A stretch of DNA of 64,000 bases from Cupriavidus basilensis OR16 (GCF_000243095.1 NZ_AHJE01000081.1:1-64000); one strand, 5' to 3'; positions 26,277-35,706 are shown, counted from the stretch's first letter. Made by a program: numbers and translations. The notes: generated by a model not told the origin, from the sequence alone.

Positions 26277-27332
26277 ATGCAATTTCTCGACGATTCCCTG
26301 CACCCCGAAAACCAAGATAAAGTCGTCATCACCGTGGCGCCCTACGGCCCCGAGTGGATGCCGGCGGATTTCCCCGAAGACATTGCGGTGACCATGGAAG
26401 AACAGGTGCAGAAGGCCGTTGATTGCTATGCCGCGGGGGCCACCGTGCTGCACCTGCACGTACGCGAACTCGATGGCAAGGGCTCCAAGCGCCTTTCCAA
26501 GTTCAATGAGCTGATCGCCGGCGTGCGCGCCGCGGTGCCCGACATGATCATCCAGGTCGGTGGCTCGATCTCGTTTGCGCCGGAAGACGACGGCCAGGCC
26601 GCCAAGTGGCTGTCGGACGATACGCGCCACATGCTGGCTGACCTCGACCCCAAGCCGGATCAGGTGACGGTAGCCATCAATACGACGCAAATGAACATCA
26701 TGGAGTTGCTCTATCCGGAATACCTGGAAGGCACCTCACTGGCCAACCCGGCTTTCCAGGCCGCCTACAGCGAAATGACCGTGCCGGCCGGCCCTGCCTG
26801 GGTCGAGGAGCACCTGAGGCGCCTGCAGGCCTCCGGCATCCAGCCACATTTCCAGCTGACGGGCATCCATGCGCTCGAAACGCTTGAGCGCCTGGTGCGC
26901 AAGGGCGTATACACGGGACCGCTGAACCTGACCTGGATCGGTATCGGTGGCGGCTTTGATGGTCCGAATCCGTTCAATTTCGTCAACTTCGTCCATCGTG
27001 CGCCGGATGGTTGCACGCTGACCGCCGAATCACTGTTGAAGAACGTCCTGCCGTTCAACATGATGGCCATGTCGATGGGCTTGCACCCGCGCTGCGGCAT
27101 CGAGGACACCATCATCGACCAGCACGGCAAGCGCATGACCTCGGTGCAGCAGATCGAGCAGTGCGTGCGCGTCGCCCGCGAACTCGGCCGCGAAGTGGCC
27201 AACGGCAAGGAAGCGCGCGAGATCTACAGGATCGGCGTGCAATACAAGGATGCCGACGAGACCCTGGCAGTGCATGGCATGGCGCCCAACCGCAAGCCGG
27301 GCCAGGTGAACCTGCCCTTGCGCGCAGCCTGA
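26277..27332 (+). CDS. Beta-keto acid cleavage enzyme (BKACE, 3-keto-5-aminohexanoate cleavage family)
   Basis: This TIM-barrel enzyme (351 aa) condenses a beta-keto acid with acetyl-CoA and cleaves it to acetoacetate and a new acyl-CoA, using zinc. Family signs are VITVAPYGPEW near the N-terminus, AGATVLHLHVRE (the HLH pair binds metal), QVGGS, and the late GIEDT glycine/glutamate region. It is longer than the canonical 275-residue enzymes, as in some BKACE subgroups that open with an extra segment. Together with the dioxygenase and the quinone oxidoreductase it suggests degradation of a compound through a beta-keto acid. Confidence 0.9.
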   Translation: MQFLDDSLHPENQDKVVITVAPYGPEWMPADFPEDIAVTMEEQVQKAVDCYAAGATVLHLHVRELDGKGSKRLSKFNELIAGVRAAVPDMIIQVGGSISFAPEDDGQAAKWLSDDTRHMLADLDPKPDQVTVAINTTQMNIMELLYPEYLEGTSLANPAFQAAYSEMTVPAGPAWVEEHLRRLQASGIQPHFQLTGIHALETLERLVRKGVYTGPLNLTWIGIGGGFDGPNPFNFVNFVHRAPDGCTLTAESLLKNVLPFNMMAMSMGLHPRCGIEDTIIDQHGKRMTSVQQIEQCVRVARELGREVANGKEAREIYRIGVQYKDADETLAVHGMAPNRKPGQVNLPLRAA

Positions 27333-27464
27333 CGCCAGCCTGGGCACGCGGGTGGGCGAAGATGCCCATCCGCCTGCCACGGATCCCCGAATCCGCGCCG
27401 CATTGGCGACACCACCGTGCCGCCATGGCGGCACCATCGCGGCACCAGACCGCAGGAGACTTTC

Positions 27465-28621
27465 ATGGGACAGTACCTCTCCGAGGCCGCTCGCGCGGAC
27501 ACGGACCTCACCGCCAAGCCGGCGAACTCGCATGCCTATGCGTGGCTGGTATTCGCCCTTATCTTTGCGCTCCTGCTGTCCGACTATATGTCGCGGCAGG
27601 TGCTCAATGCCGTCTTTCCTCACCTGCGGCTCGAGTGGGGCCTGTCCGACGCCAAGCTCGGCTCCCTCAGCGGCGTCGTCGCGCTGATGGTCGGGCTGTT
27701 CACGGTCCCGTTCTCGCTGGTGGCCGATCGCTGGGGCCGCGTCAAGAGCCTGGCCCTGATGGCGCTGCTCTGGAGCTGCGGCACGCTGGCATGCGCGCTC
27801 TCCGCCAGCTACGGGCACATGCTGGCCGCCCGCTTTTTCGTCGGCATTGGCGAGGCTGCCTATGGCAGCGTCGGGCTGGCCGTGATCCTGAGCATCTTCC
27901 CGCCCTCCATGCGTGCCACGCTGACCGGCGCGTTTACTTCCGGCGGCTTGTTCGGCGCGGTGCTGGGCATGGGGCTTGGCGGCGTCGTGGCGGCGCGCTT
28001 TGGCTGGCGCGCGGCGTTTATGGCCATGGCCGTATTCGGGCTGGCCATCGTGCTGATCTACTGCGTGACCGTGACCGAAGGCAGGCTCGCGCGGCGTGCG
28101 GCGGGGCACCGGCCACGCACCGTGCCCCGGTGCCGAGCCATGCGCGCACGCCCTTGCTGGCGACATTGCGCGGGCTCTTCTGGGCACCATCGCTGGTATG
28201 CGCCTATGTGGGCAGCGGCCTGCAGTTGTTCAGCAAGCTAACGCTCGCGATCACCTTCTGCCTCGTATCGTGCGTGCTGCTGTTCGCGGGCTTCCAGCTG
28301 CCGCCGGGTAGCGCGCAGCTGCTGCTGATCGCTTGCGGCTTGCTGGTGGCAATGGGTACCTGGGGCCCGGCCGGCGCCATGGTGGCGAATCTCACCCGCC
28401 CTTCGACCCACGCAACCGCGCTGGCGATGCTGACGCTGGCCAATAACCTGCTTGGCGCCGCGCCTGCGCCCTACCTGACGGGCGTGCTCGCCGACAGGAT
28501 CGGCTTGCTGGGTGCCCTGCAGTGGATTCCGCTGATGTCCCTGGGCGCCGCGGCGGTGTTCTTCATTGCCCGCACGCGCTACCTGCGGGACCTGCGGCTC
28601 GCCGAGTCGCGCAATGGCTGA
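27465..28621 (+). pseudogene. MFS transporter, frameshifted and internally deleted
   Basis: The first frame (from ATG 27465) encodes six transmembrane helices of a major facilitator protein, including DRWGRVKSLALMALL after helix 2. At the CCCC run 28125-28128 the frame shifts by two bases; the second half continues in another frame to 28621 with clear helices such as FCLVSCVLLFAGF and ALAMLTLANNLLGAAPAP. In addition, about 50 residues expected between GSGLQLF and LAITFC (helix 7 to 8) are missing, near 28220-28245. The gene closes the QOR-dioxygenase-BKACE operon and presumably once imported its substrate. Confidence 0.8.
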
Positions 28622-28665
28622 CGGAGTGACTATCGCGCAAACGCCATGCGCGGCGCAGCATGCCC

Positions 28666-28905
28666 TCAGACGACAGACAGCGGCGAAAGCGACAGATCGA
28701 GCATGATACGAAGTTCGACGTTGTCCGGATCGCGCGGCTGCCAGATGCGGCCGATGACGACAAAGACGATTGGCTGTCCTGGGAACTGGATCAGGTCGCC
28801 GATCACGGGTGTTATCGCGCCTGTGTGGGGTGTCAGATCCAGGTCGATGTCGCTTGCCGCGGCTTGAGCGGCCGGGGAGAATTCAAGGGTGATCGTGAGT
28901 TTCAT
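28666..28905 (-). CDS. Small hypothetical protein, 79 aa
   Basis: This small protein starts MKLTITLEFSP and is predicted to be beta-rich, with no signal peptide. I do not recognise it. ATG 28905 has GGGGG upstream; an in-frame start 33 bases earlier is less well placed. It lies downstream of the patatin-like gene on the same strand, about 115 bases after its stop, and could be part of the same accessory module. Confidence 0.5.
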   Translation of the reverse strand: MKLTITLEFSPAAQAAASDIDLDLTPHTGAITPVIGDLIQFPGQPIVFVVIGRIWQPRDPDNVELRIMLDLSLSPLSVV

Positions 28906-29022
28906 GCGGCCCCCTTCGTGGTTGAGGATCCCGGCCATCAGCCTGCGCGCAGCCAGCCGCCATTGTCACGTTTCTCGCCATGCCATCGCGGCCTGCCTGT
29001 GCGGTGCATCCGCCTTGCCGGC

Positions 29023-30033
29023 CTAGCTTGTCGGATTGGCGTGTTCGCCGTAGTAGAACATTGCCGAGCGAGCTGTGTGAGTCAGGAAGGATCGGCAATC
29101 CTGGTTTCCGATGCAGATCTTGGAGCGTTCCGTCGCGGCGCCAAGCAATACCTCTTTCGCCGCGCTGTCTGCCCTATCCAGGGCGACTGCGCGTGCACGC
29201 TGGTCGGTGAGATCGTCATCCACAAGGAAATAGCGCTTGGAGAGCAGGTGCGAAAGCATGAAATCGCTCAGTGCTTCCTGTACCGATATCGATAATCCAA
29301 ACACTCTCTTCGGCATGTTTGCCGGATTGACGCCTCCCCAGTCATAGGTCCCACCCTCTCGGTTTCTACGCGGGTTGACGGTGAATTTCGACGACATGGT
29401 GCCGACCGCCATCACGTGAATACGGTCTGTCGGCTGCCCCATGGACGACTGCGCTTCGTGGACCGCGAGCATGCCCGGCGCATTGGCGTACAGGCCGCCG
29501 TCAACATATTGATTGTTGTTGAACGTATATCGTGGAAAGTATGCGGGCGCCGCGCTTGTAGCCATGGCAACATCCACCAGCCGGCATTTGTGATCCCGCT
29601 TGAAATCCGGATGATGCGGCGTCTTGAATATCTGTGGCCTGCCAGTCGAGTAATTGATCACCGGTATGATGACCGGATGCTTGCAGGCTCCGAGGACTTG
29701 ATCGCCAAATATCTTCTCGTCGCAAAGCAGCGACCGCAAAGGCGCGGAAGCAAACGGTGCGCGCCAGATCCCTGCCAGGGACCAGCGCCGCTTGAATATC
29801 AAATCCCCGTGACCGGAGAGAAGCTCGACAATGCGCTGCGCGGGTATTTCCATCGCAATGGCCAATGCCAGGATGCCGCCGATCGATGTGCCCGTGACAA
29901 GATCGAACCGAGTGGCAATTGGCGCGCCAATCTCGTCTTCGAAGTCAGCCAGCAGTTTGGCCGTATAAAGGCCTCGGAAGCCTCCGCCTGACAGCGCCAA
30001 GATCTGAAACCGTCCGGAATCTGCATTTGTCAT
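29023..30033 (-). CDS. Patatin-like phospholipase (CapV-like)
   Basis: This 336-residue patatin-fold lipid hydrolase has all three family motifs: the oxyanion loop SGGGFRGLY near residue 13, the nucleophile serine in GTSIGG near residue 50, and the catalytic aspartate in VDGGLYANAP. The closest known architecture is CapV, the phospholipase effector of CBASS anti-phage systems, which degrades the cell's own membrane on sensing a cyclic nucleotide. No CD-NTase, Cap2 or Cap3 gene is visible beside it, so it may be an orphan effector or a stand-alone patatin. ATG 30033 has GGAGG eight bases upstream. HipBA lies 600 bases upstream. Confidence 0.82.
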   Translation of the reverse strand: MTNADSGRFQILALSGGGFRGLYTAKLLADFEDEIGAPIATRFDLVTGTSIGGILALAIAMEIPAQRIVELLSGHGDLIFKRRWSLAGIWRAPFASAPLRSLLCDEKIFGDQVLGACKHPVIIPVINYSTGRPQIFKTPHHPDFKRDHKCRLVDVAMATSAAPAYFPRYTFNNNQYVDGGLYANAPGMLAVHEAQSSMGQPTDRIHVMAVGTMSSKFTVNPRRNREGGTYDWGGVNPANMPKRVFGLSISVQEALSDFMLSHLLSKRYFLVDDDLTDQRARAVALDRADSAAKEVLLGAATERSKICIGNQDCRSFLTHTARSAMFYYGEHANPTS

Positions 30034-30648
30034 TCGTGGCCTCCTCGCCGGGATATCGATGACAGGCCTCTTTCCCGCTGCAGGACTGTGCAGCAAGAAG
30101 CATGATAATCATTTGTCGGGATAGTTGTCGGCATTTCGAAATGCGGCTTTTGTGCGCTCGGCACCTGCCGGGGCGGCAGCCTTGCGCCGTGGATCAGATC
30201 CCCACCCACCTCGCCACCGTCGGTCGCCCTGGCCGTCCAAACTACAAGGCGCACAAGGCGCTCCAGGCCGGGGTTGCCGACAACGACTGCGCTGCGGCGA
30301 CCTGCGTCAACGCCTGGCACTCAATCGCAAGAAATACGCTCCGCTCGGTCGAGGAGGGTTCCAACGAGATGACCGGCGGCTTCACCGGTCTGGTCGGGCA
30401 AGCCCCGGGGTTCAGCCATCCCGGAAACCACCTCGATCAAGGAGGGACATGCCTGCGTGCGCTTCGCGCCGCGAAAGCTGCACGTGCGCTATTATCGTTA
30501 CGCATTCTATTCCGGTAGTTATGTTATAAAAATTAACAATACGCCCGCTATAGCAAGCCTATCGGTGCATATCTTGACATACCATCTCGGATATCAGACC
30601 ATACGATATACCCGCTTTTCCAGGCGTAATGGCCTGATAATATACGTT
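30034..30648. other. Large intergenic region upstream of hipB and the patatin gene
   Basis: I see no supported gene here. The part 30100-30500 is GC-rich with only short overlapping frames in several phases. The part 30500-30648 is AT-rich and carries a TTGACA (30574-30579) and an inverted repeat ATATC-N16-GATAT at 30569-30594, which may be promoter and operator sequences of the hipBA operon. Confidence 0.4.
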
Positions 30649-30960
30649 ATGCCTGCTATTCGAAGTACATCGACAGGCGATGAGATCGCCGCTGAAATCG
30701 GCGCCCGCCTGCGCTCCAAGCGCATAGAACGCAACTTCACGATCGAGGACCTGGCGAAGCGCGCCGGGATCGGCCGCACCGCCCTGGGTGACCTGGAGGC
30801 CGGGCGGGATGTGCGCGTATCCACGCTGGTAAAGGTGATGCGAGCGCTGAGCATGATCGGCAGCCTGGACGCAGCCTTCCCGGACACCTTGCCATCCAGC
30901 GAAGCGCTGTCTGCGCGAGGTGAAGTCCGCAAGCGCGCCTACAAGCCCAAGGAGCGATAG
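30649..30960 (+). CDS. hipB: HipB-like antitoxin, Xre-family DNA-binding protein
   Basis: This is a 103-residue protein with a central helix-turn-helix of the Cro/C1 type (LRSKRIERNFTIEDLAKRAG, then IGRTALGDLEAGRDVRVSTL). It ends with a basic tail KRAYKPKER. It would repress its own operon and neutralise the HipA kinase encoded immediately downstream. ATG 30649 is taken because the conserved part starts soon after and the upstream frame is AT-rich and non-conserved. The hipA start follows within eight bases of its stop, and the hipA ribosome site AAGGAG lies inside this gene. Confidence 0.85.
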   Translation: MPAIRSTSTGDEIAAEIGARLRSKRIERNFTIEDLAKRAGIGRTALGDLEAGRDVRVSTLVKVMRALSMIGSLDAAFPDTLPSSEALSARGEVRKRAYKPKER

Positions 30961-30964
30961 CTTG

Positions 30965-32284
30965 GTGATGCAAAGGAAACCGCGCTCGCCGCAGCGCGCC
31001 CGCCCGGCACAAGGCGTTCTCGCCAGCGCCCATGTCCTCATGCACGGCCAGACCGTTGGTGCCGTCACTGAGTTCGATAACGGCCGGATTGGCTTCAACT
31101 ATGACCCGGAGTACCTGGGCACCGGCGGGCCGAGCATCTCCCCTGAGTTCCTGCCATCCCAGTCCGGCACGTTCGAGTTTCCCGAACTGCGGCGAGTCGA
31201 GGCGTTTCTGGGTCTGCCCGGCGTCCTGGCGGACGCGTTGCCGGACACCTTTGGCAACCTGATCATCAGGAAGTATTTCGAGGACCGAGGCGAGCCCGCC
31301 AAGGCGATGAGCCCGGTGCAGCGCCTGCTCTATATCGGCGACCGCGCAATGGGGGCGCTCGAGTTCCGGCCCAGGATCGACCGGCGGGCGACGGCAGGCG
31401 AGAACGAGGCCCTTGAAGTTGGCACACTGGTGGAGGCCGCGCGCAAGCTCGTGGCCGGCGAACAGGATGGCACAATCCAGGAGCTGATGCGGATTGGTGC
31501 GAGCGCGGGCGGCGCGCGGGCCAAGGCGCTGATCCTTTGGAACCGTCGGGACAAACAGATTCGTTCCGCATTCGTCAAACCGCGCAAGGGCGAGGAAAGC
31601 TGGCTGATCAAGTTCGGCGGCGTCGAGTCGGCCAACCCGAATGACCACCACGCCCAGCCGTTCAACCGGGTTGAATACACCTACGCCCTCCTGACGAAAG
31701 AACTCGGCATCGACATGGCGCCGGTCGACTTCATCGAAGAGGACAACGGCCGCTTCCACTTTCTGACCAAGCGATTTGATCGCGACGACGATGGTGGCCG
31801 CGTGCATATGCACAGCCTGGCCGGTCTCACGCACATCGACTACAACATCCCGCGCGCGTATAGCTACGACCAGTACTTCCGCTGGATCCGGGCCTTCCAG
31901 ATGCCCCATACAGCGATTGAGGAGGCTTACCGCCGGATGGTCTTCAATGTGGTGGGGCGCAACCAGGACGACCACGTGAAGAACTTCGCTTTCCTGATGT
32001 CGCCCACCGGCGAATGGAGCCTGTCACCGGCCTATGACCTGACCTTCTCCGCAGGGATGGGTTACACGCTGCAGCACCAGATGACCATTGGCGGCAAGGC
32101 GGACAATTTCACCGTGGACGACCTGATCGGCTTCGGCAAGAAATTCGATGTGACCAGTCCCAAGGCAGTGATCGAGCGCACCGTCGATGCGTTCGGCGGC
32201 TGGGCGGCGCTGGGCCGGCTCTGGAACGTGGCGCCGAACGAGATCGAGGCGCGCGCCGGGCGTCTGCGCCTGTTTAAACGCTGA
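30965..32284 (+). CDS. hipA: HipA-like serine/threonine kinase toxin
   Basis: This is the toxin of a HipBA module, about 440 residues. HipA kinases phosphorylate aminoacyl-tRNA synthetases or related targets and slow growth. The N-terminal subdomain is present (VLMHGQTVGAV, LPSQSGTFEF), then the P-loop-like GASAGGARAKALI, the catalytic loop NVVGRNQDDHVKNFAF with the active Asp, and the metal-binding LSPAYDLTFS. Possible starts are TTG 30962, GTG 30965 and ATG 30968; GTG is used as a compromise of codon and spacing to AAGGAG 30949-30954. It looks complete. Confidence 0.88.
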   Translation: MMQRKPRSPQRARPAQGVLASAHVLMHGQTVGAVTEFDNGRIGFNYDPEYLGTGGPSISPEFLPSQSGTFEFPELRRVEAFLGLPGVLADALPDTFGNLIIRKYFEDRGEPAKAMSPVQRLLYIGDRAMGALEFRPRIDRRATAGENEALEVGTLVEAARKLVAGEQDGTIQELMRIGASAGGARAKALILWNRRDKQIRSAFVKPRKGEESWLIKFGGVESANPNDHHAQPFNRVEYTYALLTKELGIDMAPVDFIEEDNGRFHFLTKRFDRDDDGGRVHMHSLAGLTHIDYNIPRAYSYDQYFRWIRAFQMPHTAIEEAYRRMVFNVVGRNQDDHVKNFAFLMSPTGEWSLSPAYDLTFSAGMGYTLQHQMTIGGKADNFTVDDLIGFGKKFDVTSPKAVIERTVDAFGGWAALGRLWNVAPNEIEARAGRLRLFKR

Positions 32285-32329
32285 GCGCGTCAACGGCGAC
32301 ACCTCGTGCGAGTGCTAGTTGCCGGGGAC

Positions 32330-33667
32330 TTACATGCCCGCAGCTTCGAGCTCGCGGCCACGGGTTTCCGGCAGCGTCAGCGCGGCAATGATGAGCACGC
32401 CATAGGCCGCCGCGGCGAAGATGCCAATGCTGGCACCAAGACCATATTGCTTGGACAGCGCGCCGATCAGGAACGGAAAGAGTGCGCCGACAGCCCGGCC
32501 GAAGTTGTAGCAAAAGCCCTGGCCGGAGCCACGCACCCGCGTCGGGAACAGTTCGGTCAGGAACGCGCCCATGCCGCTGAAAATGCCCGAAGCGAAGAAG
32601 CCGAGCGGGAAGCCGAGCCAGAACATGGCGCCGTTGCTCAACGGCAGCATGGTGTAGCCGAAGGCGACCGTCATCGAACCCACCGCGAAGAGAATGAAGT
32701 TCGGCTTGCGGCCAATCCTGTCGGTCAGATAGGAACTGACGAGGTAGCCGATCCACGAGCCAAAGATGATCATGGCCAGGTATCCTCCTGTCCCCATCAC
32801 AGTCAGGTGACGTTCGGTCTTCAGGTACGTCGGCAGCCAGGTCGTGATCGCGTAGTACCCGCCTTGTGCGCCGGTCGCCAGCAGCGCCGCGCGCACCGTC
32901 GTCGACAGCAGCTTGGGGCTGAAGATCTCCGTGAAACGGGGACGATCGCTCGCCTTGCCTTGCGCCGCTTTCTCTTTTTCGTAGACGTCTGGCTCCTTCA
33001 CGTAGCGGCGGATGACTACCACTAGCAGCGCTGGGAGCAGGCCGACGAGGAACAGCGCGCGCCACGCCAGTTCGGCGGGCATGACCGAGAACAGCACGGA
33101 ATACAGGATGGCCGTCAGCCCCCAGCCGATCGCCCAGCCCGACTGCACCAGGCCGACGGCCTTGCCGCGATCCCTGGCGCGGATCACCTCCCCGATCAGC
33201 ACGGCACCGGCGGTCCATTCACCGCCGAAGCCGAAGCCCATCAGCGCGCGCGCGATCAGGAGCTGCTCGTAATTCTGCGCCAGTCCGCACAGGCCAGTGA
33301 AGACCGCGAACCACACCACCGTCAACTGCAGCGTCCGCACCCGGCCGACGCGGTCGGACAGGATGCCGGCGGCCCAGCCGCCCAGTGCTGAAGCCAGCAA
33401 GGTGAGCGTACCGATGAAGCCTGCGTCGGCCAGGCTGATACCCCAGGTAGCGACCAGCGTCGGAATGACGAAGGAGAGCATCTGCGTATCCATGCCGTCG
33501 AGCATGTAGCCGACCTTGCAGCTCCAGAAGGCGCGCTTCTGGCGAGGCGACGCATCGCCGTACCAGGAGAACAGATTACCGCCGGCGTCGACAGACGCCG
33601 TTGGTGCAATGGAGGAAGCCATTGCGGAATTGGCGGCGGCTGCCGCCGCAGGGGTCTTGTTGTCCAT
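32330..33667 (-). CDS. MFS transporter (aromatic acid/sugar acid:H+ symporter type)
   Basis: This is an intact 12-helix major facilitator of 445 residues. The N-terminal cytosolic stretch is alanine-rich; DGMDTQMLSFVIP occupies helix 1, and DRVGRVRTLQL and DRIGRKPNFILF are the two loop motifs of the superfamily. It resembles metabolite:proton symporters for organic acids. ATG 33667 has AGGAG upstream. It lies downstream of the DUF1445 pseudogene on the same strand and likely shared a promoter opposite the LysR gene. Confidence 0.9.
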   Translation of the reverse strand: MDNKTPAAAAAANSAMASSIAPTASVDAGGNLFSWYGDASPRQKRAFWSCKVGYMLDGMDTQMLSFVIPTLVATWGISLADAGFIGTLTLLASALGGWAAGILSDRVGRVRTLQLTVVWFAVFTGLCGLAQNYEQLLIARALMGFGFGGEWTAGAVLIGEVIRARDRGKAVGLVQSGWAIGWGLTAILYSVLFSVMPAELAWRALFLVGLLPALLVVVIRRYVKEPDVYEKEKAAQGKASDRPRFTEIFSPKLLSTTVRAALLATGAQGGYYAITTWLPTYLKTERHLTVMGTGGYLAMIIFGSWIGYLVSSYLTDRIGRKPNFILFAVGSMTVAFGYTMLPLSNGAMFWLGFPLGFFASGIFSGMGAFLTELFPTRVRGSGQGFCYNFGRAVGALFPFLIGALSKQYGLGASIGIFAAAAYGVLIIAALTLPETRGRELEAAGM

Positions 33668-33876
33668 GAAACGCTCCTGGGCGCGTGGATTGAACCGTCT
33701 TTCAAGCGACTGCCGGGGCCGGCCCATCGCCCATCGATGGATGAGCGCAGCCCGCCGCCCCGCGTGGATTTTTCGTTGCCCGCCGGTGGTCTCCGACGTC
33801 CTTGGCTCGTAGCGGTTACGGTTTCGGGGAAAGCGAAGCGACAAGGCAAAAAAACGAACTGCGTTGCTCCGGCGGA

Positions 33877-34423
33877 CTAGAACACGGCAAGCGAGGCGTT
33901 CTTGATATCGGTCACCAACATGTGGCCGGGCTTATGCGCGATCGCCAGCGGCAACCTCGCGGCCATGATCGCGGTCTGGGGTGTGACGCCGCAGGCCCAA
34001 TAAACCGGCAGCTCTCCCGGCTTGATCGTGACAGGATCCGAGCATGTGCTCGAACGAGAACGAGCAGCCGATGGCGAACACCACGAAGTCGTTTTGCCAC
34101 AGGTCGGCCAGCGATTCGGTCTGTTCGGCGAGCCGCCCGTCGCGATAAATGTTGTACGCAGGCACATCGTTGCGGATATCCACCTCGCGCCCGAGTACCG
34201 GCACATGCCATTGTCCCGGCTCGCCTACGCCCAGCAACGGACACGGTTTCGGATTGGCCTGGCAAAAGCGCAGGAAATCGCTGGCGTGCGCAGACGGCAG
34301 GATGGCCAGGTTGGCCTGAGCGTGGTCGCCGCAATAGCCTGCGGTGGGGCCACGGAACTGGCCGCTGCGCACCGCCTGGCGAAAGTCGAAAGGCATCAGG
34401 TCTTCGGGCATCTGCAGTTTCAT
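33877..34423 (-). pseudogene. DUF1445 family putative hydro-lyase, internally deleted
   Basis: The N-terminal half (from [21 protein letters not shown] to CSFSFEHML) and the C-terminal part (from [21 protein letters not shown] to [15 protein letters not shown]) of a DUF1445 protein are both clear but in different frames. The family is about 265 residues; roughly 75-80 residues between the two parts are missing, with the join at about 34036. A deletion that is not a multiple of three fits. The intact protein is thought to be a D-glutamate cyclase/hydro-lyase relative. The first in-frame family start is ATG 34423. Confidence 0.82.
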
Positions 34424-34478
34424 GTCGTTATGACGTCGTCGTGTATGCCTTGAACGATAGAGAGTAAAATTTTTTATC

Positions 34479-34498
34479 GCCAACGACTTTTTGTTGGC
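34479..34498. promoter_or_regulatory. Inverted repeat, candidate LysR-regulator site
   Basis: GCCAAC and GTTGGC are separated by eight bases in the 213-base region between the divergent DUF1445 pseudogene and the LysR gene. Its size and place fit a LysR-type regulatory binding site, but the regulator-site link is inference. Confidence 0.4.
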
Positions 34499-34636
34499 AC
34501 CTCTGTATAGAATTTCTTAACAACTTTACGGGTTTTCCCCTACCTGCACCGAGCTGGTGCCACACCGGGATGAACGCTAACTGCCGGGATACCCCGGTAA
34601 TTTGACGTTTTCTGCAGCGATCCACCCTACTGCCTG

Positions 34637-35569
34637 ATGAATACGCGATTCCTCGAAACCTTTGTCACGCTGGCCAAATTGCACAGCTTTCGTGCGACGG
34701 CAGCCGCGCTGCATGCGACGCCAGCCGCCATTTCCCAACGGATAAAGGCACTGGAAGATGAGTTGCAAACCGCGCTGGTCGATCGGGAGAGTCGCGAGTT
34801 TCGCCTGACACCCAATGGCGAATACCTGCTCGGATACGCAAAGGGCGTGGTAGAGGCCGCACGGCGGCTGCAGGCCGCCGCCTCGGGCGACAGCAAGATC
34901 CGCGGGCGCCTGCGCCTGGGCGTGATCGAGACCGTGGTGCACAGCTGGTTGCCGAACTACATGCGACGTCTCGCCGCGGACTACCCACAGCTGGAAGTCG
35001 AACTGACCGCCGATGTGAGCGTGGTGCTCCAGCGCAGGCTGGTTGCCGACGAGCTCGATCTCATCATTCGCGTCGAAGGCAGTGATGAAAGCAACGTGGT
35101 GTGCAATGCACTCGCCAACTATCCCGTGCACTGGGTTGCGCGCGCAGGCTTGCTGTCGCACACGCGCGGCACGCTCGCCAGACAGGTGCTGCAACATCCC
35201 ATCCTGACGTTCGGCCGGGGGACCGCGCCGCATCGCGCGCTGGAGGACATCGTGGCCAAACTCGCGGGAGTCCACGGCGTGCCACTTTCGGAAACCCGCA
35301 TTACCGGGTCGCCGTCGATTGCAGTAATCGTGCAGCTCGTGCGCGATGGATTCGGCGTGGCCGCAATTCCACGCCTGTTCGTCGACACGCTGATCGAGAG
35401 CGGCGAAGTCGTGGAGTTACCGCTGCAGCCCGCGCCTCCGTCGATCGTGGTGTCGATGTCGCGGCGTGCCGACGCGCCGCTATTCGTGCACGGCGCAGCC
35501 AACTCGGCGCGCGCGGCCTGTGCGGAATACTGCCGCAACAGCAACAGGCGGCTGGTTGAGCCACTGTGA
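34637..35569 (+). CDS. LysR family transcriptional regulator
   Basis: This is a 310-residue LysR-type regulator. The N-terminal helix-turn-helix reads FLETFVTLAKLHSFRATAAA, then HATPAAISQRIKALEDELQT, followed by a periplasmic-binding-like effector domain (GRLRLGVIETVVHSWLPNYM). It diverges from the DUF1445 pseudogene and MFS transporter, its likely targets. The effector may be an amino or hydroxy acid, judged from those neighbours. Confidence 0.93.
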   Translation: MNTRFLETFVTLAKLHSFRATAAALHATPAAISQRIKALEDELQTALVDRESREFRLTPNGEYLLGYAKGVVEAARRLQAAASGDSKIRGRLRLGVIETVVHSWLPNYMRRLAADYPQLEVELTADVSVVLQRRLVADELDLIIRVEGSDESNVVCNALANYPVHWVARAGLLSHTRGTLARQVLQHPILTFGRGTAPHRALEDIVAKLAGVHGVPLSETRITGSPSIAVIVQLVRDGFGVAAIPRLFVDTLIESGEVVELPLQPAPPSIVVSMSRRADAPLFVHGAANSARAACAEYCRNSNRRLVEPL

Positions 35570-35706
35570 CGGCGCATGACTGCGCTCTCACCCGAGAGAT
35601 GCGCGCTTGCGTGTACGCGCGCCAATGATCGCACTGGCCGGGACCCAGAGACGGCCGACGGCCTTGCGGCTGGCGGCCTTCCCTGGTGCTTTCGCCTCAA
35701 TGCCGC

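Noticed and set aside
24710-26332. 540-residue minus-strand frame across the quinone oxidoreductase and dioxygenase
   Set aside because: It spans two clear plus-strand genes and has no motif or ribosome site.
28666-30033. Complete CBASS operon
   Set aside because: Only a CapV-like effector is visible; no CD-NTase, Cap2 or Cap3 gene is present nearby.
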